Positions 1 through 9,600 of a stretch of DNA of 64,000 bases are shown in pieces. Each line of letters opens with the position of its first letter. Positions within the stretch are counted from its first letter, which is position 1. A program made the translations under genes and the position numbers. The notes beneath the pieces were generated by a model. That model was not told the DNA's origin. It did not search any database and saw only the letters and a program-made list of their open reading frames with translations. The stretch comes from CAUZWH01 sp965224275 (lineage in GTDB: Bacteria > Pseudomonadota > Alphaproteobacteria > SHVV01): contig CBDCYR010000002.1 in NCBI GenBank assembly GCA_965224275.1, forward strand, positions 496,001 to 560,000. Reading direction: 5' to 3'.

Positions 1-133
1 AGGTGCGATTTTCTGGGCTTTCACGCACACAGTCCGGGTTGATCGAACTTCTTGGGAAGTACGCGTTTCCCTCGACCACCTCGATGTCATCGCTCTCAGC
101 GATAACCTTTCCGTTCCAGATCGCCTGGGCCAT
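1..133 (-). CDS. DUF427 domain protein, N-terminal part (runs off the window)
   Basis: The reverse strand opens with MAQAIWNGKVIAES followed by an EVVEGNAYFP segment, the typical start of DUF427 proteins, small beta-rich proteins of unknown biochemical role. Only about 44 residues are visible; the rest lies before position 1. I chose the ATG at 133 over the one at 139 because a GAGGA ribosome-binding motif sits 6 bases before it and would directly touch the earlier ATG. The upstream neighbour on the same strand is a LysR-type regulator that ends 82 bases away. The family call rests on recognition of this short N-terminal pattern, so it is fairly sure but not certain. Confidence 0.7.
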   Translation of the reverse strand, partial: MAQAIWNGKVIAESDDIEVVEGNAYFPRSSINPDCVRESPENRT

Positions 134-215
134 ATCCATTCCTCATCGACGTCATTAAACATGATGGTTTCGCCACGATAATACGCGCAATCGCGCAAAT
201 GCTGTACACCAAGGT

Positions 216-1103
216 TCAAGCGCGCTCGACTTCGGCGTGCAACCATTCGCGAAACGCAACGACCTTGGGACGCTCGGCAGTCGCTTCCGGACAAACCAAG
301 AAATAGGCATGATCGGCGAGCAGCGCGACGTCGAATATCCGTACTAACCGCCCGCTCTCGAGGTCCGCCTTGGCGAGCGCGCCGCGCGCGAGCACAACAC
401 CTTGCCCCTCTATCGCCGCCTGCAGCGACATGCTCGAATCGGTAAAAACCGGACCTCGGGTCGTATCGACGCCTTCGACCGAGGCAGCGCGCAACCATTG
501 GCGCCAGCCGGCCTCGCCATCGTCGTGCAGCAGGGTATGATTTTTCAGGTCGGTCGGATCGACCAGAGGTTTCGAACCATCCCGTAGCGCCGGACTACAT
601 ACTGGGAAAATCTCCTCCTCAAGGAGAGGGTCGGTGCGGAGGCCCGGATAATCACCGCGTCCATAGCGGATGCCGACATCAACATTTTCGCGCTGAAAAT
701 CGACAAATTCATCTTTCGGCGCAATCAACACATCAATCTCGGGGTACTGCTCGCGGAACCTGCCGAGGCGGGGCACCAACCACCTGGCCGCGAAGGAAGA
801 AAGCACGCTGACCGTCAGCGTGCCCGACGAATCGGCTGACCGCAGCCGCAAGGTAGCTTGATCGATCGTATCGAATGCGTCGCGCAATGCGGGCCAATAG
901 GCCTGGCCGTCGTGGGTAAGGGCTAAACCCCGGTTAACCCGGTTGAAAAGCGTGGTGCCAAGGAATTCCTCAAGGCCTTTGACCTGGTGGCTGACCGCTG
1001 CCTGAGTGACGGCGAGTTCGTCCGCCGCTTTAGTAATACTTAGGTGACGGGCGGCAGCTTCAAATGCACGCAAGGCGTTAAGCGGCGGTAGCTGGCGTGT
1101 CAT
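216..1103 (-). CDS. LysR-family transcriptional regulator, GcvA type
   Basis: The 295-residue protein has the standard LysR layout: an N-terminal winged helix-turn-helix (about residues 1-65, PPLNALRAFEAAARHLSITK then AVTQAAVSHQVKGLE) and a substrate-binding domain from about residue 90 to the end. The PPLNALRAFEAAARH opening is typical of the GcvA branch, which contains activators of diverse amino-acid or small-molecule genes; the ligand cannot be read from the sequence. It is divergent from the DUF1127 gene at 1231, with a 127-base AT-rich intergenic region that would be the natural place for its operator. Length and start are normal for the family. Confidence 0.9.
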   Translation of the reverse strand: MTRQLPPLNALRAFEAAARHLSITKAADELAVTQAAVSHQVKGLEEFLGTTLFNRVNRGLALTHDGQAYWPALRDAFDTIDQATLRLRSADSSGTLTVSVLSSFAARWLVPRLGRFREQYPEIDVLIAPKDEFVDFQRENVDVGIRYGRGDYPGLRTDPLLEEEIFPVCSPALRDGSKPLVDPTDLKNHTLLHDDGEAGWRQWLRAASVEGVDTTRGPVFTDSSMSLQAAIEGQGVVLARGALAKADLESGRLVRIFDVALLADHAYFLVCPEATAERPKVVAFREWLHAEVERA

Positions 1104-1230
1104 TTACATAAGAAATTCTAATCAAACACATGAGAAACGATCGTTTGTGAATCTGCGCTAATATTCATAAATTAAATGATAGGAACCACTTTTCATGGGA
1201 CTAGTAGGAATTGATCGAGAGGATTGTATC

Positions 1231-1425
1231 ATGAGAAATAATACTGGAACACTCACCCTTTACGGCAGCCGATTCTCTCTGTCAACGACGCTCTTGCGCG
1301 GCTTGCACTTGGTCATCGCCTGGCACGAGCGGTCGCGTCAACGACGTCAACTCGCGGAATTCGACGAGCGGATGCTGCGCGACATCGGCATTCGCCGGGA
1401 GATCGTGTCCCGCGGAGTGGTGTAA
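1231..1425 (+). CDS. DUF1127 (YjiS-like) small protein
   Basis: A 64-residue basic protein ending in the DUF1127 signature RQLAEFDERMLRDIGIRRE. Small arginine-rich DUF1127 proteins are widespread in alphaproteobacteria, and some have been linked to RNA turnover and phosphate or carbon metabolism; no function is assigned here. The ATG at 1231 is preferred to the in-frame ATG at 1195 because a GAGAGGA ribosome-binding site lies 7 bases upstream of it. The gene is divergent from the LysR gene at 216-1103. Its stop lies about 20 bases before the apparent left end of the IS256-type element, so the insertion did not truncate it. Confidence 0.85.
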   Translation: MRNNTGTLTLYGSRFSLSTTLLRGLHLVIAWHERSRQRRQLAEFDERMLRDIGIRREIVSRGVV

Positions 1426-1470
1426 GAGCGTTGCGCTCTACGCTGCTCCCGGCGGGTAGGGCCGGGACGT

Positions 1471-2667
1471 TCAGGCTGCCACGGTGGGCAGCGTGATGGG
1501 GACATCATCGCTCAGCGGAGCGATGGATTCCAGCGTCATGTATCTCCTTGAGACGGCCCACTCGTCGTTCTGCTCGAGAAGGATGGCGCCGACGAGCCGT
1601 GTGATGGCGGCTTCGTTGGGAAAGATACCGACGACGTTGGTGCGACGCTTGACCTCGGCATGGAGCCGTTCGATCGGGTTTGTGGAGTGCAATTTCTGGC
1701 GGTGCTCCCTGGGGAAGCTCATGTAGGCGAGGACGTCGTGCTCGGCTTCGTCCATGAGAACTGCCAGCTTGGGCACCTTGAGCCTGAGCTGGTCGGCGAC
1801 CTGGCGCCACTGGACCTTCGCGCTGTCGGCGTCCTCCTGGGCGAAGGCGGTGGCGACGAAGGCGGAGACGACGCGCCGGCCCTGGCGGCCGGCATGGGCC
1901 AGCAGGTTGCGGGCGAAGTGCACGCGGCAGCGCTGCCATGTGGCGCCGAGGATCCGGGTCGCGGCGGCCTTCAGGCCCTTGTGGTCGTCGGAGATCACCA
2001 GCTTCACGCCGCGCAGCCCGCGCCGGGCCAGCGAGCGCAGGAACTCGGTCCAGAAGGCCTCGGCCTCAGACGCGCCGATCGCCATGCCCAGGACCTCGCG
2101 GCGGCCCTGGTCGTTGACGGCCACAGCCACGGTCACCGCGACCGAGACGATGCGCCCGGCCTCGCGCACCTTTACATAGGTTGCGTCGAGCCACAGATAG
2201 GGCCAGTCGCCCTCCAGCGATCGATCGAGGAAGCCGTTGACCTTATCGTCGATCTCGCCGCACAGCCTGGAGACCTGGCTCTTGGAGACGCCCGACATGC
2301 CCATGGCCTGCACCAGGTCGTCGACCGAGCGGGTCGACACGCCCTGGATGTAGGCCTCCTGGATCACCGCAGCCAGCGCCTTCTCGGCCATCCGCCGCGG
2401 CTCCAGGAAGCCCGGGAAGTAGCTCCCCTTCCTCAGCTTCGGGATCTTCAGCTCGACCGTGCCGGCCCGCGTCTCCCAGGACCGGTCGCGGTAGCCGTTG
2501 CGGTGGGTGATACGATCCGCCGAGCGCTCGCCGTGAGCGGCGCCGGTCAGGCCCTCGACCTCCAGTGCCATCAGCCGCTCGGCCGTGAAGCCGATCATCT
2601 CGCGAAGCAGATCGGCATCGGAGCTCTTCTCCAAAAGCGCGCGCAGGGTCATCATGTCCTGGGTCAT
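1471..2667 (-). CDS. IS256-family (Mutator-type) transposase
   Basis: A 398-residue DDE transposase. Recognisable features are the N-terminal HRNGYRDRSWETRAGTVELKI region, the DATYVKVRE block containing the first catalytic Asp, the LVISDDHKGL block with the second, and HSTNPIERLHAEVKRRTNVVGIF containing the catalytic Glu. The protein cuts and reinserts its own element. The ATG at 2667 is chosen because AAGGAG lies 7 bases upstream; the frame stays open to 2700 but without a better site. The gene appears intact, so the element may be active. The opposite strand is also open over this region because of high GC content, but shows no gene. Confidence 0.95.
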   Translation of the reverse strand: MTQDMMTLRALLEKSSDADLLREMIGFTAERLMALEVEGLTGAAHGERSADRITHRNGYRDRSWETRAGTVELKIPKLRKGSYFPGFLEPRRMAEKALAAVIQEAYIQGVSTRSVDDLVQAMGMSGVSKSQVSRLCGEIDDKVNGFLDRSLEGDWPYLWLDATYVKVREAGRIVSVAVTVAVAVNDQGRREVLGMAIGASEAEAFWTEFLRSLARRGLRGVKLVISDDHKGLKAAATRILGATWQRCRVHFARNLLAHAGRQGRRVVSAFVATAFAQEDADSAKVQWRQVADQLRLKVPKLAVLMDEAEHDVLAYMSFPREHRQKLHSTNPIERLHAEVKRRTNVVGIFPNEAAITRLVGAILLEQNDEWAVSRRYMTLESIAPLSDDVPITLPTVAA

Positions 2668-2729
2668 CGTGGTTCTCCTTCGGGTCAGGTTGGTTTGCAC
2701 TAGCCCAACCCTAAACCGGAACCGCGATG

Positions 2730-2813
2730 GCCTCCGCTGTGGATAGCCGGCTTGCCTACGCCAGACTCTCGGCGGTCGCTACGGCAAGCCGCCTACCCAC
2801 AGCTAACAGAGGC
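2730..2813. repeat. Long imperfect inverted repeat upstream of the IS256 transposase
   Basis: The arms GCCTC..GCTGTGG..CGGCTTGCC and GGCAAGCCG..CCACAGC..GAGGC pair over about 21 positions with small internal loops, separated by about 26 bases. It sits inside the right part of the IS element, between the transposase start and the right terminal repeat. A structure there could limit read-through transcription from outside into the transposase gene, which is a common device in insertion sequences; that role is inferred. Confidence 0.5.
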
Positions 2814-2931
2814 TCCAACAACTCCTACACCACGTCCTGGGACACGACCCGCCGGGACGACGTCGTGGTCGAATCAACCAAACCGTTCTGGCGCACCTAG
2901 CGAGGCGATAGACGGTTTAGTCCGCAAGCTG

Positions 2932-4338
2932 CTACGCGGCAACGCGGGAGCGGGTAGACTGATCTACAAGGGCGGCCGCTTGCGAGCGAACTTGCTCTGC
3001 ACCGGATGTATCTCCGCCTAGATCTAAGACCCGCGCGGTGAGCTGCCAATTGAACGGATTTGAGGGCTTATAGTTGGTTCGTTCGGCCGCCAAGCTGCGC
3101 GCCGTCGAAACCAAACCGCCGCGCAGAGCCGCTTCGATCTGGGTCAGCCCGATAACGTCACGCTGGGCATTGCTGCCACCAAATCGGTTGGTGTGCGGAC
3201 GCACAGATTCGATCAAACCGACGCTTTTGCCGTAGTCTCCAGCTCCAAAAGCAACCCATGCACGGCACAAAGGTAGGGCAACTTCGCGGCTCATCATTGC
3301 GTTGGTATCCGCACCCGCTGCACTCGCTTCAACGTTCTTGAGCAGTTCGTGCGCTTCCGCTTCACGACCCGTTGCCGTAAAGGCCATCATGGCGTGAAGA
3401 TCGTTGAACGCATAAAACCCGCCCTCCGGAATGGCGTCCCAAGCAACCGCCAGATCGTGCCAGCGGTCTCCGACATCAACCTCGCGTAGGTGGAGCCGCC
3501 ATAGAAGCGAGGAGGCGTCGAGCAGTTCGAGCGCCACGTCTGTGGACTCCGGGTGGATCCGAAAATCATAAAGATCGAGGACACGGTCGGTATCGCCGAG
3601 ATCGAGATGGAAGAGCGCAAAGTGCCACCAGATATGGAAAGCGAACATGTTCTCGGGCGCCCAATCGTCGGTCCGCTGATCCAGCCAACTGATGCCATCC
3701 GCTAGCCTGCCTTGCATTTCCATCACATGTGCCACTGCGTGAATGGCCCATGGATCTCTCGGATTGAGCTCGATCGCTCGACGGCCGGTCGCCTCGGCAG
3801 TTGCGAAATCGTTGGTTTCCTCGAGCCCGAATGCGTGCATTCCAAGCAGATAGCTGTATCCGGGAATCGTTTCTTCCCACTCAGGAAGAACCCTCGCAAC
3901 CCGATCACGAAGCATCGTCGATTGACCGAGCAGAAAGTCACCGATGTGAGCGACCTGCATGGCCAGGGTATCGCGCGGATAATCGTGCAGTATCTCTCCG
4001 TAAATCCTGATCGAGGTAGCAAAGTCACCGTCCAGCCAAGCCCGCGCGGCCGCGATATGACCACGCTCGCGATCGTTGGCATCATCCCACAGCGATTCCC
4101 CAGCCTTGACGCTCTCTTCCAGCGGCGCCAGCGCTGCTTTCTCACTGCCGGCAACCATCATGCCAGCGCGAAAGCAATGTCCCATCACGAATCCGGGATC
4201 ATCGGCGACCGCTTTGTCAATCGCCGCGAGGGGATCGCCAAAGTAACTCAGGAACAGTTCTTCCGCTTCCTCGTAGCGATCGAGGGAATCGCGATTGCTC
4301 GTCGAAACGGGCATTCCGCGCACGTCATAAAGGCTCAT
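2932..4338 (-). CDS. TTC38-like tetratricopeptide-repeat protein
   Basis: A 468-residue helical protein resembling the tetratricopeptide repeat protein 38 family, found in many bacteria and in animals without a firmly known function. Diagnostic stretches include GHCFRAGMMVAGSE, MQVAHIGDFLLGQS, GYSYLLGMHAFGLEETNDF and NPRDPWAIHAVAHVMEMQGR. There is no signal peptide or membrane segment, so it should be cytoplasmic. The ATG at 4338 is chosen over 4344 because AAGGAG is 6 bases upstream of it. It is divergent from the large BTAD regulator gene at 4519, and the 180-base spacer probably holds both promoters. Its 3' end lies about 75 bases from the IS256 right end, and it appears complete. Confidence 0.8.
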   Translation of the reverse strand: MSLYDVRGMPVSTSNRDSLDRYEEAEELFLSYFGDPLAAIDKAVADDPGFVMGHCFRAGMMVAGSEKAALAPLEESVKAGESLWDDANDRERGHIAAARAWLDGDFATSIRIYGEILHDYPRDTLAMQVAHIGDFLLGQSTMLRDRVARVLPEWEETIPGYSYLLGMHAFGLEETNDFATAEATGRRAIELNPRDPWAIHAVAHVMEMQGRLADGISWLDQRTDDWAPENMFAFHIWWHFALFHLDLGDTDRVLDLYDFRIHPESTDVALELLDASSLLWRLHLREVDVGDRWHDLAVAWDAIPEGGFYAFNDLHAMMAFTATGREAEAHELLKNVEASAAGADTNAMMSREVALPLCRAWVAFGAGDYGKSVGLIESVRPHTNRFGGSNAQRDVIGLTQIEAALRGGLVSTARSLAAERTNYKPSNPFNWQLTARVLDLGGDTSGAEQVRSQAAALVDQSTRSRVAA

Positions 4339-4518
4339 AGCCATCTCCTTGGATCCCTGAACGCACTCGCTCTAGGTAACTTCATACGCATAATCTATGG
4401 GGTGCCCGTGAGGCCGGCGTTCGCGCAAGCGTGAAAATGTCGTGAAAGTTGGCGACCGAGGCGTTTTACTGGGGGCCCGGTAGCTATATTGGCCTTAACG
4501 CTAACATCGGAGGTTGAA

Positions 4519-7500
4519 TTGGCCGAGCTGCGGTTGGCTTTGTTGGGCGGTTTTGAACTGCAGGACGCATCAGGCGAGCCGATAGCGCTGCGCGCGCGGA
4601 AGGTTCGTGCGCTCCTAGCGTATCTTGCTCTGAACGCCAGCCAGCCGCATCCGCGCGAGCGCCTAGCCGACCTGCTTTGGGAGACCGGTGATTCCCGCAC
4701 CAGCCTCCGCCAAGCCCTGACCGCGATGCGTAAGGTAATCCCCGAAAACGAAATCCCCCCGTTAATCACCGAGGGCGATTTGATTGCCCTCAACCCAGCC
4801 GCTTTCTTCGTAGACACCAAGGAGTTTGAAAAGCTCGCGCGCGCCGGCACGCCAGGCGCGCTAGCGCGGGCGGCCGAACTCTATCGCGGCGACCTGCTGG
4901 GTACCTTCAACGCCGGCGCACATGGATTTGATGATTGGCTCTTGGCCGAGCGAATGCGATTGCGGGATCGTGCGATCGAAGCCCTGGATGCGTTGGTTGA
5001 CCACTACATCGACAATGACGCCGATGAGCAAGCGATCCGCACCGCAAATCGTTTGCTCGCCATGGATCGCCTGCGCGAAGGCGTGCATCGCATGTTGATG
5101 AGGCTGTACGTCAAGCGTCGTCAGCCCAACGCCGCCCTTCGCCAATACCGTGCGTGTCGCGACGTTCTCGAACGCGAACTCGGCGTTCCGCCGGAGCCCG
5201 AAACCCATCGACTCTATCGCGAGATCTTGGAATCGCGCGGCCGTGACGAATCCTCACCCACGCCGGTTCCGATCGTGGCGCCATCACCGGTCGAGCCACT
5301 AAACCCAGATTCTCCAGCCGTTCAGACGATCGAGGACAATAAACGCACGAGCGGCCTTCGAACGCCGGCACGCGAGCTTCGACAGGCGACCGTGATGTTC
5401 GCCGACCTGTCGCGATTTACCCAACTCAGTGAAGAGCTCGATTTCGAAGAGCTCGACGAACTCCTGCAAGGCTATCTCGCGGCGGTTGACGCCATCATTG
5501 AGGAACACGGCGGCACGATCGACAAACATTTGGGCGACGGAGTGATGGCTGTGTTTGGGGTCCCGAGCGCGCGCAGCAATGATGCCGAACGTGCGGTCCG
5601 CGCGGCGCTCGCTATTCACGAAGCGATGCCAAGCATCAGCCGCAGGGTTGGCCGCGAGCTCAGCACCCATATCGGGATCTCCAGCGGCCAAGTGCTTGTT
5701 GCCGGCGCTGCCCCACGAGGCACGGTCACGGGCGCGTGCGTAAATATCGCCTCGCGCCTTTCCGACGTGGCCCAACCCGGCGAGACCCTGATCGGATCGG
5801 CCCTGCGACGCGCGTTGGCAGAGCGGATCGAGACCGAGGAGGCGCGCAATGCTGATCTAAAAGACGTCGGACACACAACCCGTCCCTGGCGAGTAAAAGG
5901 ATTTCGCGGTTCCGGTGCGTTAGAGAAAATGCCTTTCGTCGGTCGGCGAACCGAACTCATACAAATAGATGGTGTCATCGGATCGTGTTTGGACACCGGA
6001 CGCGGCATGACGATTTACGTACGCGGCGAGGCCGGCATTGGCAAGACCCGCCTAATTGAAAGATTTGCGGTGGCTGCAAAGCGTGAGGGATTTTCCTGCC
6101 ATCGGGGTACCGTTCTAGATTTCGGTACACCGCGCGGTGATGATCCGATTCGCGCAATTGTGCGCAGCATTCTCCAAATCGAACAGGACGCGAGCGATCA
6201 GGCCGCGAGTGCTGCCGACCGTGCAATTGAGGGTGGGCTGGTGGACGCTGAACGGCGTGCGTCGCTAAACGATTTGCTTGGTTTGCGACAACCACCCGAG
6301 CTGGAAGTGATCTACGGGGCGATGGAGCAAGCGACTCGCGTCCAGCATGTACTCGCGTCCAGCATGTACGCGCAACCGTCGCTACCCTGATTGAGCGCGC
6401 GAGCAAACAGGCACCAGTTCTCGCGATGATCGAGGATATCCACTGGGCGGACCCTGTCGTTTTAGAGTTTTTGTCCGGACTAACCGCCGTCGCGGGTGAC
6501 TGCCCAGCCATTTTAGTTGTGACCGCGCGCACCGAGAGCGACCCGCTGGATCGCGCATGGCGTACCTCGACCGAGGGTGGACCGTTCATGACAATCGACC
6601 TTGCGCCACTACGGAATGTCGAGGCGACTGAACTCGCACGCGCGATGGGAACAGATGACGAGGACCTAGCCACAGCTTGCGCAGACCGCTCGGGCGGCAA
6701 TCCTTTGTTTTTAGAGCAACTACTACGGGGCGCTGAAGAACTTGGCCAAGATGCGGTACCGGGCACGGTTAGAAGTTTGGTACTCGCACGGATGGACGGT
6801 CTTGATCCTATCGACAAACGTGCGGTGCAGGCGGCGGCTGTCATGGGTCAGCGTTTTACTATCTCTTCGCTGCGTCATTTGCTCGACGATCCCGACTACA
6901 CGTGTGACAGGCTGTTTGAGGAAGTGTTTCTCAAGCCCGATGGCGGCGAATGCATGTTCGCCCATGCCCTGGTGCGCGACGCAATCTACACCTCGCTCCT
7001 CAAGTCTGAACGATCGGAGCTGCATCGCCGCGCCAGCGAGTGGTTTCAGGGTACCGATCCTAGCCTTCGCGCCGAGCATCTCGACCGAGCTGAAGATCCG
7101 AGTGCAGCTGCAGCCTATTTGGTTGCGGCGCGGGCTGAAGTTGAGCGATTTCATTTCTCGCAGGTATCGCGTCTGGCGGCACGAGGCCGCGAGCTCGCCG
7201 CGGTAGGAACCGAACGGTTCGAGCTTGCATGCATACACGGCGAAGCGCTTCGCAAAATTGGCCAGATCGACGACGCTGTTGAAGCTTTTCGGGCAGCCAT
7301 CAAGAACGCACCGCCCGACGCCAAGGGGTGCCGCGCCTGGATCGGTTTGGCCGAAGCGCTCTCGATCGCGGATCGCTACCAGGAAGCGCTCATCGAACTC
7401 GAGGCTGCCCAAGAAGTGGCGGAGGCTGCCGAGGACGATGGTGCAGTTGCGGAGATTCGAACGCTGCGCGGCAATATCTACTTTCCGTTGGGGCGGATGG

Positions 7501-8426
7501 ATGACTGCCTCGCTGAACATGAAGCGGCGTTGTCGATGGCACGGCGGGTGAACTCGAAGCTCGCCGAAGCCAAAGCCCTGAGCGGCCTCGGGGATGCGTT
7601 CTACCAACGCGGTCGCATGCGCACGGCCCAGAAATACTTCAATGCGTGCGTCCAATTGGCGCACGACAACGATTTCCTTCAGATCGAAGCGGTTAATCTT
7701 GCGATGCTGGGGATTACCTACATTTACATTAATGATCTTGATACCGCGCGTCGTTATTGCACGGCAGGAATCGAGTTGGCGCAAAAAATCGCCGACCTTC
7801 GCGCCGAGCTGATCGCGAGATTGATAATGGGCGACATTTCTTGGTACGCCGGCGATTTAGCGGAAACAAGCCGCCAGGGCGAACTTGGCGTGGAGATTTC
7901 TCGCCGTCTCGGTTCGCTTCGCTTCGAAGGCGAGGTCCTCGCTTATCTAGGTCGCATAGCTTGGAAAAACGGGCGCCGCGACGAGGCGACCGAATTGTTT
8001 GATCGTGGGCTAAGGTTGAGCCGCGATGCCGGCATGCACTACGCCGGCCCCGAGGTCCTCGCAGCCATTGCCCGGTTCACAGAAGATGGTGCGCGCCGTC
8101 GAGAAGCGCTTGCGGAAGGCAGCGAACTTCTCAATACAGGCGCCTGCGTCAGTCACTGTTACTTTCATTTCTATCAGTTTGCCATTGAGGTCATGCTCGA
8201 AGAGAAGAACTGGGACGGCGCGATCGGGTATGGCCAGCAACTCGCCACATACACCGAGGCAGAGCCGTTGCCTTGGGCCGATTTCTTTATCGACCGCGCC
8301 AACGCCCTCGCCGCGTGGGGCCGTGGTGATCGTTCGGCAGACGCGGCCAATGAGATCAGGCGTGTTCAGGCTGTCGGCAACGAGGCCGGTATCACAATGA
8401 CCTACCCCGAAGTCGGAGCCCAGTGA
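4519..8426 (+). pseudogene. BTAD/class III cyclase/AAA ATPase/TPR regulator, broken by a 17-bp duplication
   Basis: Two reading frames encode one protein. Frame 1 (4519 to a stop at 6390) gives an OmpR-like winged helix (about residues 1-85), a bacterial transcriptional activation (BTAD) domain (about 90-235), a class III nucleotide cyclase domain (about 285-440, with FADLSRFTQLSEEL and GDGVMAVFG) and a P-loop (GEAGIGKT). Frame 3 (from about 6370 to 8426) continues at once with the Walker B region (AMIEDIHWAD) and a long TPR-like tail. Removing one copy of a 17-base tandem repeat (6334-6367) restores a single frame of about 1296 residues that reads smoothly through the joint. The likely start is the TTG at 4519, with GGAGG 5 bases upstream. 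The intact form would be a cytoplasmic signal-responsive activator; as sequenced the ATPase is cut in half. Confidence 0.85.
6334..6369. repeat. 17-bp perfect tandem duplication causing a frameshift
   Basis: The unit ACTCGCGTCCAGCATGT occurs at 6334-6350 and again at 6351-6367, followed by two more matching bases. The shift of 17 bases puts the downstream ATPase/TPR part of the regulator out of frame and creates a stop at 6388-6390. With one unit removed the codons read ATRVQHVRATVATLIERASK directly into the conserved ATPase segment. Confidence 0.95.
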
Positions 8427-8528
8427 CAGACAATCGCATGAATAACTTGGAGCCAGCGATACCCTTGGCTAAAACCCGGTCGGGGAACGCGCGGTATGGC
8501 GTGGATACGAACCAGGATGGAGGCGAGC

Positions 8529-9168
8529 GTGAGTAAGACTGCCCTATTGATCACTTACCGAACCAAACCGGGGCAACGAGATGCGCTGCATGCAGCTTTC
8601 GATGCGCACGTCAAAGAGCACGTCGCCGCAAACCCCAAAGGTCGAACGCTTTGTCATATGCGACGACGACGCCGACTCAAACGCGGTCCACCTGTTTGAG
8701 CTCTACCGCGACCGTGCGGCGCTGGACGAGGTGGGTGGAGCAGCCTGGCTCGCCGATTACAATGCGGCATTGGAGCCTGTTCTTGCCGGCCCGCCTGAAC
8801 TCGCTTTCACGAGCCCGATCTGGTCCAAACAAAGCGATCCAGCCGCCGTCGACAAAACGAGTGAGCCGCCGCCGATGGGTCTGTTTGTCCAATACAGGAC
8901 GACCGATGGAGGACGCGACGCGATCCATGCGGCATGGGAGGAACGGGTTAAGTGGCATATTGAGGCCGCTGATGCGGTTCGATTCTTTTACATGTTGGCC
9001 GGTGAAGAACCAGACCTTCTCTGTCTGTTCGAGCTCTATCAGGATCGCACGGTCCTCGAGGTCTCGGGTGCGACTGACTGGTTCCAGGCTTATCGTGAAC
9101 TGATCGAGCCGTACATCACGCAACGAACGGTCTATCGCGGCACGCCGAATTGGATCAAAGGCGCCTAG
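8529..9168 (+). pseudogene. Two-domain ABM (antibiotic biosynthesis monooxygenase-like) protein, frameshifted
   Basis: The GTG at 8529, with GGAGG about 5 bases upstream, opens a frame reading VSKTALLITYRTKPGQRDAL and continuing to EHVAANP. The homologous continuation (VERFVICDDDADSNAVHLFE, through to the stop at 9168) is in another frame, reached by dropping one base in the run CCCCAAAGG at 8633-8641. Together they give about 213 residues with two tandem ferredoxin-like ABM modules (about 1-95 and 115-213). Such modules are found in small monooxygenases acting on quinols or heme-like substrates; the substrate is unknown. The next gene, 13 bases on, encodes a single module of the same type. 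A sequencing slip is possible because the lesion is a single base beside short homopolymers. Confidence 0.75.
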
Positions 9169-9181
9169 CAGGAAATTTCCG

Positions 9182-9496
9182 ATGACAAAACTTGCCCTGT
9201 TTATCCATACGCGAACCAAGCCAGGCAAGCGAGCCGAGCTTCAGGCACTATGGGAGAAACATCTAAAGGCCAGGGCAGAAGCTAACCCGGCGCAGGAAGT
9301 GTATTTCTTTTGCACCGACAACCATGACCCTGACTCACTTCATTTCTTTGAACTGTATTCCGATCCGCGACAGCTCGAAGCCAACGCCACCGAAGCTTGG
9401 TTTGCTGAGTACATGCGCCAAGCCGAGCCGTTGCTCGCGGAACCACCGACCGTCGCCGTCACGACACCAAACTGGGCTAAGGGTGCCGATCTTTAG
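9182..9496 (+). CDS. Single-domain ABM-like (putative quinol monooxygenase) protein
   Basis: A 104-residue protein beginning MTKLALFIHTRTKPGKRAEL and containing LHFFELYSDPRQLE, the pattern of the antibiotic biosynthesis monooxygenase fold. It closely parallels both halves of the preceding frameshifted gene, including the PNWAKGA ending, so the two probably arose by duplication. An AGGA motif lies 8 bases before the ATG. It ends 105 bases before the convergent repeat-protein gene. The enzyme activity and substrate are not readable from the sequence; members can also be non-enzymatic. Confidence 0.75.
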   Translation: MTKLALFIHTRTKPGKRAELQALWEKHLKARAEANPAQEVYFFCTDNHDPDSLHFFELYSDPRQLEANATEAWFAEYMRQAEPLLAEPPTVAVTTPNWAKGADL

Positions 9497-9533
9497 TCAC
9501 TACTATTGATTGACCGTGCCGGTTAGAACCCCG

Positions 9534-9593
9534 CGCAACCAGCCCTAACGAGTTCGCAGCGAATGAGGAGCGCCGCTGGTTGCGACGCTCCTC
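9534..9593. other. Perfect H-type pseudoknot between two convergent genes
   Basis: Stem 1 is CGCAACCAGC (9534-9543) with GCTGGTTGCG (9575-9584), 10 perfect pairs. Stem 2 is GAGGAGCG (9565-9572) with CGCTCCTC (9586-9593), 8 perfect pairs. The 3' arm of stem 1 lies inside the loop of stem 2 with linkers of only 2 and 1 bases, which is the order required for an H-type pseudoknot with stacked helices; the symmetry means either strand could fold. It begins 38 bases after the ABM stop and ends 8 bases past the stop of the repeat-protein gene. There is no T-run, so it is not a standard terminator. A role in 3' end stability, or as a small RNA, is conjecture. Confidence 0.6.
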
Positions 9594-9600
9594 AAAGCAA

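Larger units (their letters stand above)
1447..2857. mobile_element. IS256-family insertion sequence
   Basis: The element carries one transposase gene on the minus strand. An imperfect inverted repeat marks the likely ends: TCCCGGCGGGT at 1447-1457 is matched in inverted orientation at 2847-2857, and a second block (GGGACGT inside the left end, AGGACGT inside the right) continues the match to about 25 bases. The resulting length of about 1.4 kb suits the family. No flanking direct repeat of 8-9 bases is evident, so the exact ends are uncertain. A long imperfect hairpin (2730-2813) lies between the transposase start and the right end. Confidence 0.7.

Noticed and set aside
1660..2703. Long plus-strand open frame opposite the IS256 transposase
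   Set aside because: It shadows a clear transposase in GC-rich DNA and shows no protein-like motifs.
1447..2857. Target-site duplication flanking the IS256 element
   Set aside because: The 8 bases on each side (TACGCTGC and CGACGTCG) do not match, and shifting the ends does not produce a repeat.
8633..8641. Programmed frameshifting at CCCCAAAGG
   Set aside because: The site is not a typical -1 slippery heptamer, no stimulatory structure is evident just downstream, and the neighbouring regulator is also broken, so a plain mutation is simpler.
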